In this document: positions 1-7,601 of the stretch, piece after piece | Layout: each line of letters starts with the position of its first letter | Position numbering within the stretch: position 1 is the stretch's first letter | From: Mangrovimicrobium sp033283325 | GTDB lineage: Bacteria; Pseudomonadota; Gammaproteobacteria; Pseudomonadales; Halieaceae | Assembly (NCBI GenBank): GCA_033283325.1 | Contig: JAWMQO010000001.1 | Coordinates: 310,001 to 374,000, forward strand | Direction: 5' to 3' | DNA: 64,000 nt | The notes under the pieces: model-generated | Databases searched by the model: none | What the model saw: the letters and a program-made list of their open reading frames with translations, nothing else | Told to the model about the DNA's origin: nothing | Translations under genes and position numbers: made by a program

Positions 1-1
1 G

Positions 2-1651
2 CCGCTGGCCCTGCGCTTCCTCGGCACATGGCTGCGGCGGGCGGGGCGCGAGCGGCGCTGGGAGGATTTTCTCGCCGTCAAGAACGACGAGCCCAACAGC
101 ATCGATCTCAAGTGCTATTACTTCCGCGCCCGGCTGGCCACCGGTGACGAAACCCTCGCCTGGGAGGGAGCCAGGAGCCTGTGGGTCTATGGCGAGTCCC
201 GTCCCAAGGAATGTGACCCCCTGTTTACGGCGTGGATGAAGGCCGATGGCCTGAACGACGAAATTGTCTGGGCGCGCCTGCTGGCGACTTTCGAGGCCCG
301 CCAGGGCTCGCTGATGCAGTACGTTGCGCGCCAGGGTAGTAGTGAGTTGAAGCCCTGGGCGGAACGCCTGCTGGCGGTCTACGGCAAACCTTCCCGCATG
401 CGCAGCGTTTCCCTGCCTCCTGACAACGCCTATTCGGCAGATATCGCCAGCCACGGCGTGGCCTACCTGGCCCGCTACAACCCGGCCCAGGCACTGGATT
501 ACTGGCAGCACTACCAGCGGGAGCTGGAGTTCAGCGAGGAGCAGCGGCGCTTCGCGCAATCGCAGCTGGTCCTGCGCAGTCTGTTCGCCAGGACCGAGGC
601 CAATCTCCACTGGCTGCCGGGGGCGATGCGGGAACTCGGTGACGACAAGCTGGTGGAGATCCGCCTGCGCTGGGCGATCGAGGAGCAGGACTGGGCCGCC
701 CTCGACCAGACCCTGCCGCTGTTATCGACCGAGGCGCAGGAAAGCGCGACCTGGAATTACTGGCGCGCGCGCACGCTCTCCCAGTCCGGCAACGACCGGG
801 CCGCCACGGAACTGCTGCGCAAGCTTGCTGGCGAGCGCGAATTCCACGGCTTCCTCGCGGCAGACCGTATCGGCGCCGATTACAGTTTCAACGACCAGCC
901 CCTCGCTGTCCCGCCGGGCATGACCGACGTTCTGCGCCAGTTGCCGGCCGTGCAGCGCATCACCGAGCTCTACCACCACGCTGAGGAGAGTGACGCCCAC
1001 GCCGAGTGGCACCTGCTGCTGCAGGGCACCGCGGATACGGAGCGCCTGCGTGCGCTCACCCAGTTGGCCGCCGATGCCGGCTGGCACCGCATGGCGATCG
1101 ATGGCGCTACCCGGGCGGGCGCCTGGGACTGGCTGGCGGTGCGCTTCCCGACCCCTTACTGGGAAGTCTTTGAAAAAAATGCCGCGGCCCGCGGGGTCAG
1201 CGGTACCGAGCTGATGTCCATCGCACGGCGTGAAAGCGCCTTCTTCCCGGAGGCCAACTCACCGGTGGGTGCGCGCGGCCTGATGCAGATCATGCCCGCC
1301 ACCGGTCGCCAGGTGGCGCGGCAGTTGAAACTGCCCTTCCAGCCTTCGGATCTCTACCGGGTGGACTACAACGTGGAACTGGGCAGCGCCTACTACCGCG
1401 AACTGCTCGATCGCTTCGCGGGCAACCGGATCTTCGCCCTGGCGGCATACAATGCCGGGCCGCACCGGGTCGATCGCTGGCGCAATGGCAGCGGCGGGCG
1501 GGTGCCGGTGGATATCTGGATCGAGACCATTCCCTACAAGGAAACCCGCAATTACGTACAGGCGGTGCTGGCCTATAACGTGTTGTTCCAGAGTCGCCTG
1601 GGGCAGGAGGCCAGCCTGCTTACGGAGTCGGAGCGGAGCTCTTTCTACTAG
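2..1651 (+). CDS. slt: Soluble lytic murein transglycosylase, 5' truncated by window edge
   Basis: The reading frame is open from the first bases of the window, so the true start lies upstream; about 549 residues are visible. The N-terminal and middle parts are helical and repeat-rich, like the superhelical U and L domains of Slt70. The C-terminal part is the lysozyme-like catalytic domain: the catalytic Glu sits in the motif RRESAF (codon at 1232), followed by GLMQIMPATG and AYNAGPHRVDRW. The enzyme cleaves peptidoglycan between MurNAc and GlcNAc in the periplasm, forming 1,6-anhydro-MurNAc, and serves wall recycling and turnover. The signal peptide is not in view. The next gene is convergent. 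Confidence 0.95.
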   Translation, partial: PLALRFLGTWLRRAGRERRWEDFLAVKNDEPNSIDLKCYYFRARLATGDETLAWEGARSLWVYGESRPKECDPLFTAWMKADGLNDEIVWARLLATFEARQGSLMQYVARQGSSELKPWAERLLAVYGKPSRMRSVSLPPDNAYSADIASHGVAYLARYNPAQALDYWQHYQRELEFSEEQRRFAQSQLVLRSLFARTEANLHWLPGAMRELGDDKLVEIRLRWAIEEQDWAALDQTLPLLSTEAQESATWNYWRARTLSQSGNDRAATELLRKLAGEREFHGFLAADRIGADYSFNDQPLAVPPGMTDVLRQLPAVQRITELYHHAEESDAHAEWHLLLQGTADTERLRALTQLAADAGWHRMAIDGATRAGAWDWLAVRFPTPYWEVFEKNAAARGVSGTELMSIARRESAFFPEANSPVGARGLMQIMPATGRQVARQLKLPFQPSDLYRVDYNVELGSAYYRELLDRFAGNRIFALAAYNAGPHRVDRWRNGSGGRVPVDIWIETIPYKETRNYVQAVLAYNVLFQSRLGQEASLLTESERSSFY

Positions 1652-1766
1652 CCTGATTCACTGTTCGTGGGGGAGGGCGCAGGTGTGCTCCCTGCGGGCG
1701 GGTTGTTATGGCGGGAAGATCCCGGGGCGGTGTGCCTTTTTCAGCGCGAGTAAAGCCCGGCTGCTG

Positions 1767-1788
1767 CCAGGCGCCGGTTCGCGCCTGG
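1767..1788. terminator. Hairpin between convergent genes
   Basis: CCAGGCGC at 1767-1774 pairs with GCGCCTGG at 1781-1788 around a 6-nt loop. It lies between the ends of slt and the convergent small gene, so it could stop transcription from both sides. There is no clear T-run, which keeps confidence low. Confidence 0.35.
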
Positions 1789-1815
1789 GTCAGGGGGGGG
1801 CCGGAAGCTGTCGCT

Positions 1816-2214
1816 TCAGGCGCTTTCCCGGGCGTGCCGTGCCGGCGCTGCTTCCACATCCTTGGCCATGCCCGCGCGCTGGTAAAGTAACCAGGCGATC
1901 GCGGTGCAATAACTCAGGTTGGTCTGCAATTCGCCGTCCGGGTCGCTGAGAAAAGCCCGCTGGCTGGCCAGGCCGCGCACGCGGCTGGCCATGTCCGGAT
2001 TGAACGCCAGATAGCGGTCCCAGAGGTCCCGGTGTTGCGCGGCGGTGATGTTGAACAGCCCCAGACCATCATTGCGCGCCGAGAACAGCCCCAGTTCCGG
2101 CGCATCCACGGCGGCGTCGAGCAGGAAAGTCTCGCAAGCCGGCGTCCATTTCCCCAGGTATTTGAGGGTCGGTCTAATGACCTGGTCCCTCAGGTGCTCT
2201 GCGGTAACATACAT
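1816..2214 (-). CDS. Small phage-virion-like protein of unknown function
   Basis: 132 residues with no signal peptide. The pattern YLGKWTPACETFLLDAAV, then GLGLFNITAAQHRDLW and a C-terminal NLSYCTAIAWLLYQR, resembles from memory a small protein found in tailed-phage and prophage structural regions, where the GLxLFxIxxAxHRD motif recalls the lysozyme-like GLMQI motif. The Glu-Ser of the phage relatives is not clearly kept here (the sequence is VDAPELGLF), so enzymatic activity is doubtful. An AGG-containing ribosome site precedes the ATG. The gene sits alone next to slt behind an AT-rich upstream region, which would suit a domesticated phage gene. The phage relationship is inference. Confidence 0.6.
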   Translation of the reverse strand: MYVTAEHLRDQVIRPTLKYLGKWTPACETFLLDAAVDAPELGLFSARNDGLGLFNITAAQHRDLWDRYLAFNPDMASRVRGLASQRAFLSDPDGELQTNLSYCTAIAWLLYQRAGMAKDVEAAPARHARESA

Positions 2215-2531
2215 AACCTACTTCCTCGCAGGGATGTTGTCACATCCGTCAGATACTGCTGTTTCACTTCTTTCGGTGTTGCGGCGCGGTTATTGTTTGC
2301 GGGAAAGCTAAGCCCCATTTCCCCGCAGTTCCGTGCTCACAGGGTAATTTTTAGCACATAAAAAAATAAAATCCAATAAAAATAGGGCCTTGCGGGATTT
2401 TATTAATCTTGATTGAGGAGAGTGGCGCCTAACTGAGCGTTTTTGAGCTCGCGGGGGAATGCTTGTTCTCCGCTAAAATCGGATAAATTGGGTTTAAATG
2501 TTGCAAAATGAATTGAAAATCATAAAAGTGG
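2215..2531. other. AT-rich intergenic stretch (317 bp)
   Basis: No gene is seen here. The stretch is much richer in A and T than its surroundings, with A-tracts around 2360-2390. It contains an inverted repeat, AATAAAATCC (2365-2374) and GGATTTTATT (2395-2404), with a 20-nt spacer. It is upstream of the phage-like gene and downstream of yciH, so it probably holds the promoter of the former and the 3' end signals of the latter. Confidence 0.5.
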
Positions 2532-2894
2532 CTAGCCGCCGGCGAGTTTGACCTTGTAGCCACTTTTTTCCAGCTCTGTTTTGATGGTCTGTCGCTGATC
2601 GCCCTGTATCTCGACGCAGCCGTCCTTGATCGCGCCGCCCACACCACACTTTTGCTTGAGCTGCTTCGCCAGCGCCTTGAGTTCGTCGCCGGCCAGGGGC
2701 AGGCCGCGGATCACGGTGACTTCCTTGCCGCCGCGGCCCTTGCTTTCCCGGTGCAGGCGGACGATGCCGTCGCCGCTGGGGGCGGCGTCCTGCTTGCGGC
2801 ACTGGCACTGGTCGACACTCTGGCCGCAGCCGGGGCACAGGCGCCCCTTGTCAGTGGAGTACACCAGCCCGCCGCGTTTTTTCTGTCTGGACAT
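2532..2894 (-). CDS. yciH: SUI1/eIF1-family translation initiation-like protein YciH
   Basis: 120 residues. An N-terminal segment with CPGC and CQC cysteine pairs, a putative small zinc knuckle, precedes a SUI1 domain (roughly residues 45-118) with VTVIRGLPLAGDELKALAKQ and a lysine-rich C-terminus. Bacterial YciH/SUI1 proteins are homologues of eukaryotic eIF1 and bind the small ribosomal subunit, affecting initiation fidelity; the in vivo role is not settled. The ATG at 2894 is chosen over upstream in-frame ATGs because a G-rich ribosome site directly precedes it and the family begins near MSR. It is divergent from slyX with about 70 bp between the starts. Confidence 0.9.
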   Translation of the reverse strand: MSRQKKRGGLVYSTDKGRLCPGCGQSVDQCQCRKQDAAPSGDGIVRLHRESKGRGGKEVTVIRGLPLAGDELKALAKQLKQKCGVGGAIKDGCVEIQGDQRQTIKTELEKSGYKVKLAGG

Positions 2895-2966
2895 CTCGCC
2901 CCCCGTGTGCATTTGTCTGGCGCGGCAGTATAGTAGCCCGCACATCGGCGCGAAACAGGAAGCGGC

Positions 2967-3200
2967 ATGGCCCACTCAACAGACCCGGATGCGCAACACC
3001 AGATCGAGGCGCTGCAGACCCAGATGGCATTCCTGGAAGACACCGTCACCAGCCTCAATGAGGCGCTCTCCGGCCAGCAGCGGGAAATTCTCACCCTGCG
3101 GCAACAACTCACCCTGCTGAAACAGCGGCAGGATGAGCTGCAGCACCAGCAGGGCACAGCCCCCGGGGACGTCGCAGACGAGCGCCCACCCCATTATTAG
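2967..3200 (+). CDS. slyX: SlyX family protein
   Basis: 77 residues, the usual length for SlyX. Residues 9-55 form a heptad-patterned coiled coil (LQTQMAFLEDTVTSLNEAL), and the C-terminus keeps the family's final PPHY. SlyX is a small cytoplasmic coiled-coil protein of unknown function, named for its place beside slyD in E. coli. Here it is divergent from yciH; slyD is not seen nearby. Confidence 0.92.
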   Translation: MAHSTDPDAQHQIEALQTQMAFLEDTVTSLNEALSGQQREILTLRQQLTLLKQRQDELQHQQGTAPGDVADERPPHY

Positions 3201-3331
3201 CCCCCTGGGCGGGGAAGCTGCCCCGCAGTCATTGCCTCTGCCCGGCCATTCCGATATAACTACACAAACGGCCTGAGTACCCAGAAGACTCATGCTGTTT
3301 GAAGCCGGACAGGGGATACAAACAGCAAGCC

Positions 3332-4603
3332 ATGTACCGCTATTGCGTAGATAACGCCGTAACCTACAGCCCAGAAGACATAGTCCTGTTCCGCGAGTCG
3401 CCCTTCGCCTGCTGGATGGAGCGACTGACCCTCGAAAATCCCGACCACGGCACCGCACCGGATGCCGACAGCACCCCGCCCGTCGATCGAGCCCAGCGCC
3501 AGGATGCCCTGGCCCAGATGCTGATCAGCGAGAACAAGCATGTCGAACTGATCGACTGGGAAGCGGGTGAGCCGGAGCGCAGAACCGCAACCCTGGGCGC
3601 CATGCGCCGCGGGGTCGATTTTATCCTCAATGGCCAGTTGGCCGTCGGCCCGCTCTCCGGTCCCGCTAACCTCCTGATGCGCACCAGCGGTTATTCCGAG
3701 TTGGGCAACTATCTCTACGTGCCCGCCGATACCCAGGCCAAGACCACGCTGTATTCCGCTTTTCGCCTGTGTTTCCTCGCCGACCTCCTGCATAGCCTGC
3801 AGGGGCAGTTGCCGCCGCAGATGCTGGTGATCCGGCGCGGTTCCGACCTGCTGCCGCTGCGCACGGAAGACCATATCTACCACTATAACGCGGTGAAGCA
3901 GCGCTTCATGCGCGCCATGGCGGAGTTTCGCAAGCACAAGATGCCGGATCCGGCGGAGTCGGTGCACTTCGGGCGCTGGTCGGAATGCGCCAACGAGGTC
4001 CTGCGCAAGCGTGCCCTGCGTAATCCTGAAGAGTTGGAAGCGGAGGAAAGCGCGCTCGACCAGAGTGAATACGAGGAGGCGCCGCAGGATCTCGCCGCCC
4101 TCAACGCGCTGGCGGCGTCCCGTAGTAGTGCGCGGGTCTTCACGCCCGAGCGTGGCCCCGACCCCTCGGCCGGCCTGCAGCGCCTGGATTTCGTTGGCAG
4201 CAGGCACAGTGGCGCCCAGCCTGGCTCCTCGATGGATCGAACGCCCCCGGGTCGCCCGGAGCCACCTCCGCGCTCGCCGGCACTGTCGACAGGCCCGTTG
4301 CCAGGCGCGTCGCGGCCCCCTCCACCCTCGCTGGGCCAGCCCCATCCGCTGGATACCCGTGATTACCGGGCTGCGGAGCCTCCCCACCGGCACACTGCAG
4401 AGTTGCCGGAACCGCGACTGCACACCGGGCACGACCAGGGTGAAGTAGGGAGCGGACTTGAAACCGGGGGAGGGATTGCAGCGGGAAGCGGGGTAGCAGC
4501 CGAGGAAGAGCCGCCCGTGGCGCCGCACCTGGCAGCTCCCGTGAGCCGTCCCTTCAGCAGCAGCCTGATCACCGGGCCCGAGGGCGCGGAAGACGAAGAC
4601 TGA
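3332..4603 (+). CDS. Degenerate RecB-like (TM0106-type) nuclease homologue with Pro-rich tail
   Basis: 423 residues from ATG 3332; a TTG at 3299 would add 11. Residues 1-235 follow the layout of TM0106-type predicted RecB nucleases: an N-terminal YSPEDIVLF segment, T-x-x-AM-x-x-G-x-x-I before the first acidic site, a second site, SLQGQLPP, and a P-x-P ... RW-x-x-C segment near 206-219. The residues expected to be catalytic are changed: the aDfL position reads ANLL (N113), and the DTK position reads DTQ (D133, Q135). The cysteines before RWSEC are also missing. Residues 255-423 are a low-complexity, proline- and arginine-rich tail. It is therefore probably a non-catalytic nuclease-fold protein. 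Family assignment and residue mapping are inference from remembered motifs. Confidence 0.6.
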   Translation: MYRYCVDNAVTYSPEDIVLFRESPFACWMERLTLENPDHGTAPDADSTPPVDRAQRQDALAQMLISENKHVELIDWEAGEPERRTATLGAMRRGVDFILNGQLAVGPLSGPANLLMRTSGYSELGNYLYVPADTQAKTTLYSAFRLCFLADLLHSLQGQLPPQMLVIRRGSDLLPLRTEDHIYHYNAVKQRFMRAMAEFRKHKMPDPAESVHFGRWSECANEVLRKRALRNPEELEAEESALDQSEYEEAPQDLAALNALAASRSSARVFTPERGPDPSAGLQRLDFVGSRHSGAQPGSSMDRTPPGRPEPPPRSPALSTGPLPGASRPPPPSLGQPHPLDTRDYRAAEPPHRHTAELPEPRLHTGHDQGEVGSGLETGGGIAAGSGVAAEEEPPVAPHLAAPVSRPFSSSLITGPEGAEDED

Positions 4604-4621
4604 AGCCCCGCTTCAGTCTTC
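4595..4621. terminator. Hairpin overlapping two convergent stop codons
   Basis: GAAGACTGAAGC (4595-4606) pairs perfectly with GCTTCAGTCTTC (4610-4621) around a 3-nt loop. The stop codons of the plus-strand gene (4601-4603) and the minus-strand gene (4613-4615) both lie in the stem. It is likely a compact bidirectional end signal, without a T-run. Confidence 0.5.
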
Positions 4622-4948
4622 CACCCACACCTTGCGCAGCGGCTCACCAAAATCATCGTAAATGACCTTGCGCCGGGGTCTTGGCAGGCGCGATTGCCGC
4701 GGTGCCGGGGTGCGCTTGAAGCGCTCGCGGCGTCGCGCTTCTATCGCCGCGACCACCTCCGGGACCGGTGTTCTCTCGCTGCGCGGTTCGGTGAACAGGC
4801 GCTGGTTGAGGAACAGCGGCGCGTCACCGGGCTCCTTGCCACTGGTGCCATTGGGAATCTGCTGGATCTCACCACCCTGGCGCAGGAAGCGCTCCATGGC
4901 GCGTTCCAGTTCGGCGCGCAGTTCGGATTTCGTGATGGGTTTTTTCAC
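4613..4948 (-). CDS. Small SutA-like protein
   Basis: 111 residues, strongly basic towards the C-terminus (RRKVIYDDFGEPLRKVW). Residues 8-35, including AMERFLRQGGEIQQI, resemble the conserved helical core of SutA, a small Pseudomonas aeruginosa protein that binds RNA polymerase and supports transcription during slow growth. SutA itself has long acidic disordered flanks; here the flanks are short and basic instead. The similarity covers only about 25 residues, so 'SutA-like' is an inference and a general small helical protein remains possible. It is convergent with the nuclease-like gene. Confidence 0.55.
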   Translation of the reverse strand: MKKPITKSELRAELERAMERFLRQGGEIQQIPNGTSGKEPGDAPLFLNQRLFTEPRSERTPVPEVVAAIEARRRERFKRTPAPRQSRLPRPRRKVIYDDFGEPLRKVWVED

Positions 4949-5114
4949 CTGATCACCTGACGACTATTCGCCTCGGCCAGTCTGGCAGCAAAACGTTTAG
5001 TATAACCCTCGCCTGACGGAATGACAGGGGCATTGGCGTCCGTTGACACATTGCCAGTTTTCTCGGGGCGCCGGCTCTGGTTTAATGCACAGCTTTAATT
5101 GATCGGGGTCTGTA

Positions 5115-5858
5115 ATGCGCACAATCCGCTCAGCGCTGGTTTTCCTGTGGATTGTCATATCTGTGATTCCCATGGGAATCGCCCTGCTGGTCTGTTCGCT
5201 GTTCCTCGATCACGAAAAACTCTGGTGGTGGTTCGCCATTCCCTGGGTGCGCGGCGTGATCGGTGCGGCGCGCTTGCTCGGTGGTGTGGATTACCGGGTC
5301 ACCGGCGCCGAACACCTGCCGCCAAAGACCGACATGCGGCGTATCGTCCTGTGCGCCAAGCACCAGTCGACCTGGGAGACCTTTTTCATTCCCGGCATGA
5401 CGCCCCATCCCTGTTCCTACGTGTTCAAGCAGGAGCTGCTGCAGATTCCCATCTTCGGCTGGGCCCTGGGGCGTCTCGACATGGTTCATATCGACCGCAG
5501 CCAGCGCAAGAAGGCCTGGATCAAGGTGGCCGAGCAGGGTGCGAAACTGATGGACCAGGGGCGCTGGATCATCATCTTCCCCGAGGGTACCCGCACCGAG
5601 CCCGGTGAACCCGGTGAATACAAGACCGGCGGCTCGCGGCTCGCCATTGCCACCGGCGCGGATATCATTCCCATCGCCGTAACCTCGGGCCGCTGCTGGC
5701 CGCGGCGTTCATTCTCGTTTATCCCCGGCGTCATCGATGTCTCCATCGGCGCGCCCATTTCCTCGGCAGGCCGCGAGCAGGGCGAGTTGATGGAGGAAGT
5801 GAAGGGGTGGATAGAGGGAGAGATGCAGCGCCTCGACCCGCAGGAGCAGGCTGCGTAG
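5115..5858 (+). CDS. plsC: 1-acyl-sn-glycerol-3-phosphate acyltransferase family protein
   Basis: 247 residues. One N-terminal membrane segment (residues 7-30) anchors a PlsC-type acyltransferase domain. The catalytic H-x4-D/E motif is HQSTWE (83-88) and the phosphate-binding motif is FPEGTR (155-160). The enzyme moves an acyl chain from acyl-ACP or acyl-CoA to the sn-2 position of a lysophosphatidate-type acceptor at the inner membrane. The H-x4-E variant and the length suit bacterial PlsC, but genomes often hold several paralogues (lysophospholipid or ornithine-lipid acyltransferases), so the exact substrate is not certain. It stands alone between two minus-strand genes. Confidence 0.88.
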   Translation: MRTIRSALVFLWIVISVIPMGIALLVCSLFLDHEKLWWWFAIPWVRGVIGAARLLGGVDYRVTGAEHLPPKTDMRRIVLCAKHQSTWETFFIPGMTPHPCSYVFKQELLQIPIFGWALGRLDMVHIDRSQRKKAWIKVAEQGAKLMDQGRWIIIFPEGTRTEPGEPGEYKTGGSRLAIATGADIIPIAVTSGRCWPRRSFSFIPGVIDVSIGAPISSAGREQGELMEEVKGWIEGEMQRLDPQEQAA

Positions 5859-5883
5859 CGGGACCGGGGCGTGTGGGCATGTG

Positions 5884-7338
5884 TCAGCCTAGTGCGCCCT
5901 CCAGCGTTTCACAGAGTTTTTTCAGAATCCGCACCCGGGCGTAGTGTTTGCTGTTACCGGGAATCAGGTGCCAGCGGGCGTGCTCGGTATCCGTCAGGTC
6001 CACCATCTGGTTCACCGCCTCCGCGTAAGCGGGCCATTTGTCACGGTTGCGCCAGTCTTCCTCGGTGATCTTGTAGCGTTTGCGCGCTTCTTTCTCCCGG
6101 GCGCGGAAGCGCGCCAGCTGTTCCTCGGGGCTGATGTGAATCCAGAACTTGGCGACGATATTGCCGTGGGCCACCAGTTCACTCTCGAACTCGTTGATCT
6201 CCTCGTAGGCGCGCTGCCACTCGCGGTCACTGGCGAAGCCCTCCACCCGTTCCACCAGCACCCGGCCGTACCAGGAGCGGTCGAAGAGCGTCGCCTTGCC
6301 GTCCCGTTGCAGCCGCCGCCAGAATCGCCAGAGATAGTGGTGCGCCGCCTCCTCGTCGCTGGGGGCGGCGACCTGGTTGAGCCGGTAGAGGCGCGGGTCG
6401 AGAGCCGCGGTAACCCGTCGGATGGCCGAGCCCTTGCCGGCGGCGTCCCAGCCCTCGAAGGCAACTACCAGGGAACGCTTGTCCCGGTAGGCCTGCCAGA
6501 CCAGGTCCTGTAGCCGCGCCTGGTAGCGGTCGAGTTTCTTTTTATAGGCGTCGCGGTCCAGGCGCTTGTCCAGGGCCACGGCGGCGAGGTAGTCGTTCCC
6601 CGGTGAGGGCGGTAGTGGTGCCGCTGTCGCGGCAGTGGGCGGTGACTGCATCGCCTTGAGGATGATCTCGCCGGCGGTCAGCTCACAGGAGCGGCGGTCT
6701 TCCGCGTCGATGATATGCCATGGGCATTCGGCGCTCTGGGTCTGGCGAACCAGTTCCTCTGCGGCGCGCAGGGTGGACTTGTATTTGCCGTGCAACTCGT
6801 AGGGGCGGTCGGTTACCCGCGGATTTTGCCGTTTCTGGGGCGCGGACTCATCGAGTTGCTCCCGCTGGGTTTCTTCGGACACATGCAGCCAGAGCTTGAT
6901 GACGATGGCGCCCTCGGCGCTCAGTTGCCGTTCGAAAATACGGATGCGCTCGCCCACCGTACGCATGGCCTTCGCATCGATTTCGCCGTCGACCCGTTGC
7001 TGGATCGGGGTGTGGTACCAGGAGCCGAGGAAGATCGCGGTATACCCGCTGGCGGGAAGGCAGCGCCAGTAGCGCCAGAAGTAGGGGCGCTCGTCCTCTT
7101 CGTTGGAGCGGTCCCAGAAGGTGTTGGTTTCGATGCGCCGGGGGTCCATCCACTCGTTGATCCGGTGCACCAGTACGCCCTTGCCGGCGCCGTCGACGCC
7201 GGCAACCACCAGGATGACCGAGCGCCCGGAGTCCGCCAGGGCGAACTGCTGTTGCAGCAGTTGCTCCCGCAGGGACTCCACCCGCGCCTTGTAATCCTTG
7301 CCGTCTGCCGTGCTGCGTGCGGCCCATTGATCGAACAT
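5884..7338 (-). CDS. pap: Polyphosphate:AMP phosphotransferase (two fused PPK2 domains)
   Basis: 484 residues with two tandem PPK2 domains. The N-terminal one has the Walker A GVDGAGKG (47-54). The C-terminal one has EGWDAAGKG (295-303) and the lid motif DRSWYGRV (353-360). Fusion of two domains is the mark of class II PPK2, known as PAP, which uses polyphosphate to phosphorylate AMP to ADP in the cytoplasm; the C-terminal domain is the catalytic one in characterised members. A strong AGGAG ribosome site lies just upstream of the ATG. It is divergent from tamA, separated by about 260 bp that includes degenerate repeats of a CTTGTCCCC-like unit. Confidence 0.93.
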   Translation of the reverse strand: MFDQWAARSTADGKDYKARVESLREQLLQQQFALADSGRSVILVVAGVDGAGKGVLVHRINEWMDPRRIETNTFWDRSNEEDERPYFWRYWRCLPASGYTAIFLGSWYHTPIQQRVDGEIDAKAMRTVGERIRIFERQLSAEGAIVIKLWLHVSEETQREQLDESAPQKRQNPRVTDRPYELHGKYKSTLRAAEELVRQTQSAECPWHIIDAEDRRSCELTAGEIILKAMQSPPTAATAAPLPPSPGNDYLAAVALDKRLDRDAYKKKLDRYQARLQDLVWQAYRDKRSLVVAFEGWDAAGKGSAIRRVTAALDPRLYRLNQVAAPSDEEAAHHYLWRFWRRLQRDGKATLFDRSWYGRVLVERVEGFASDREWQRAYEEINEFESELVAHGNIVAKFWIHISPEEQLARFRAREKEARKRYKITEEDWRNRDKWPAYAEAVNQMVDLTDTEHARWHLIPGNSKHYARVRILKKLCETLEGALG

Positions 7339-7601
7339 CGCGGCTCCTGTTGCCCGGTTCTTGTCCCCTGGCTCTTGTTCCCCGGCACATATTGCCCGGC
7401 CCCTGTTTTATGGCTCCGCTGCGGAACTTCCCGCCGCGGCCGGGTCACAACACCTGGAATCCTGTTTCCTGTGTAAGAGTAACCCAATGCGGCACAGGGG
7501 TAAGCGCGCAGGCGTATTTTTTAAGGCTGGCAAGCGACTATAATCGGACGGCTCGAGGGCGAGTCCGCCAATCAGTTCGGGGTGAGGAGTTTAGGCCAGG
7601 T

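Noticed and set aside
7339..7450. Repeated CTTGTCCCC/TTGCCCGG-like units between pap and tamA
   Set aside because: The units are too degenerate and few to call a tandem repeat, and no function is apparent.
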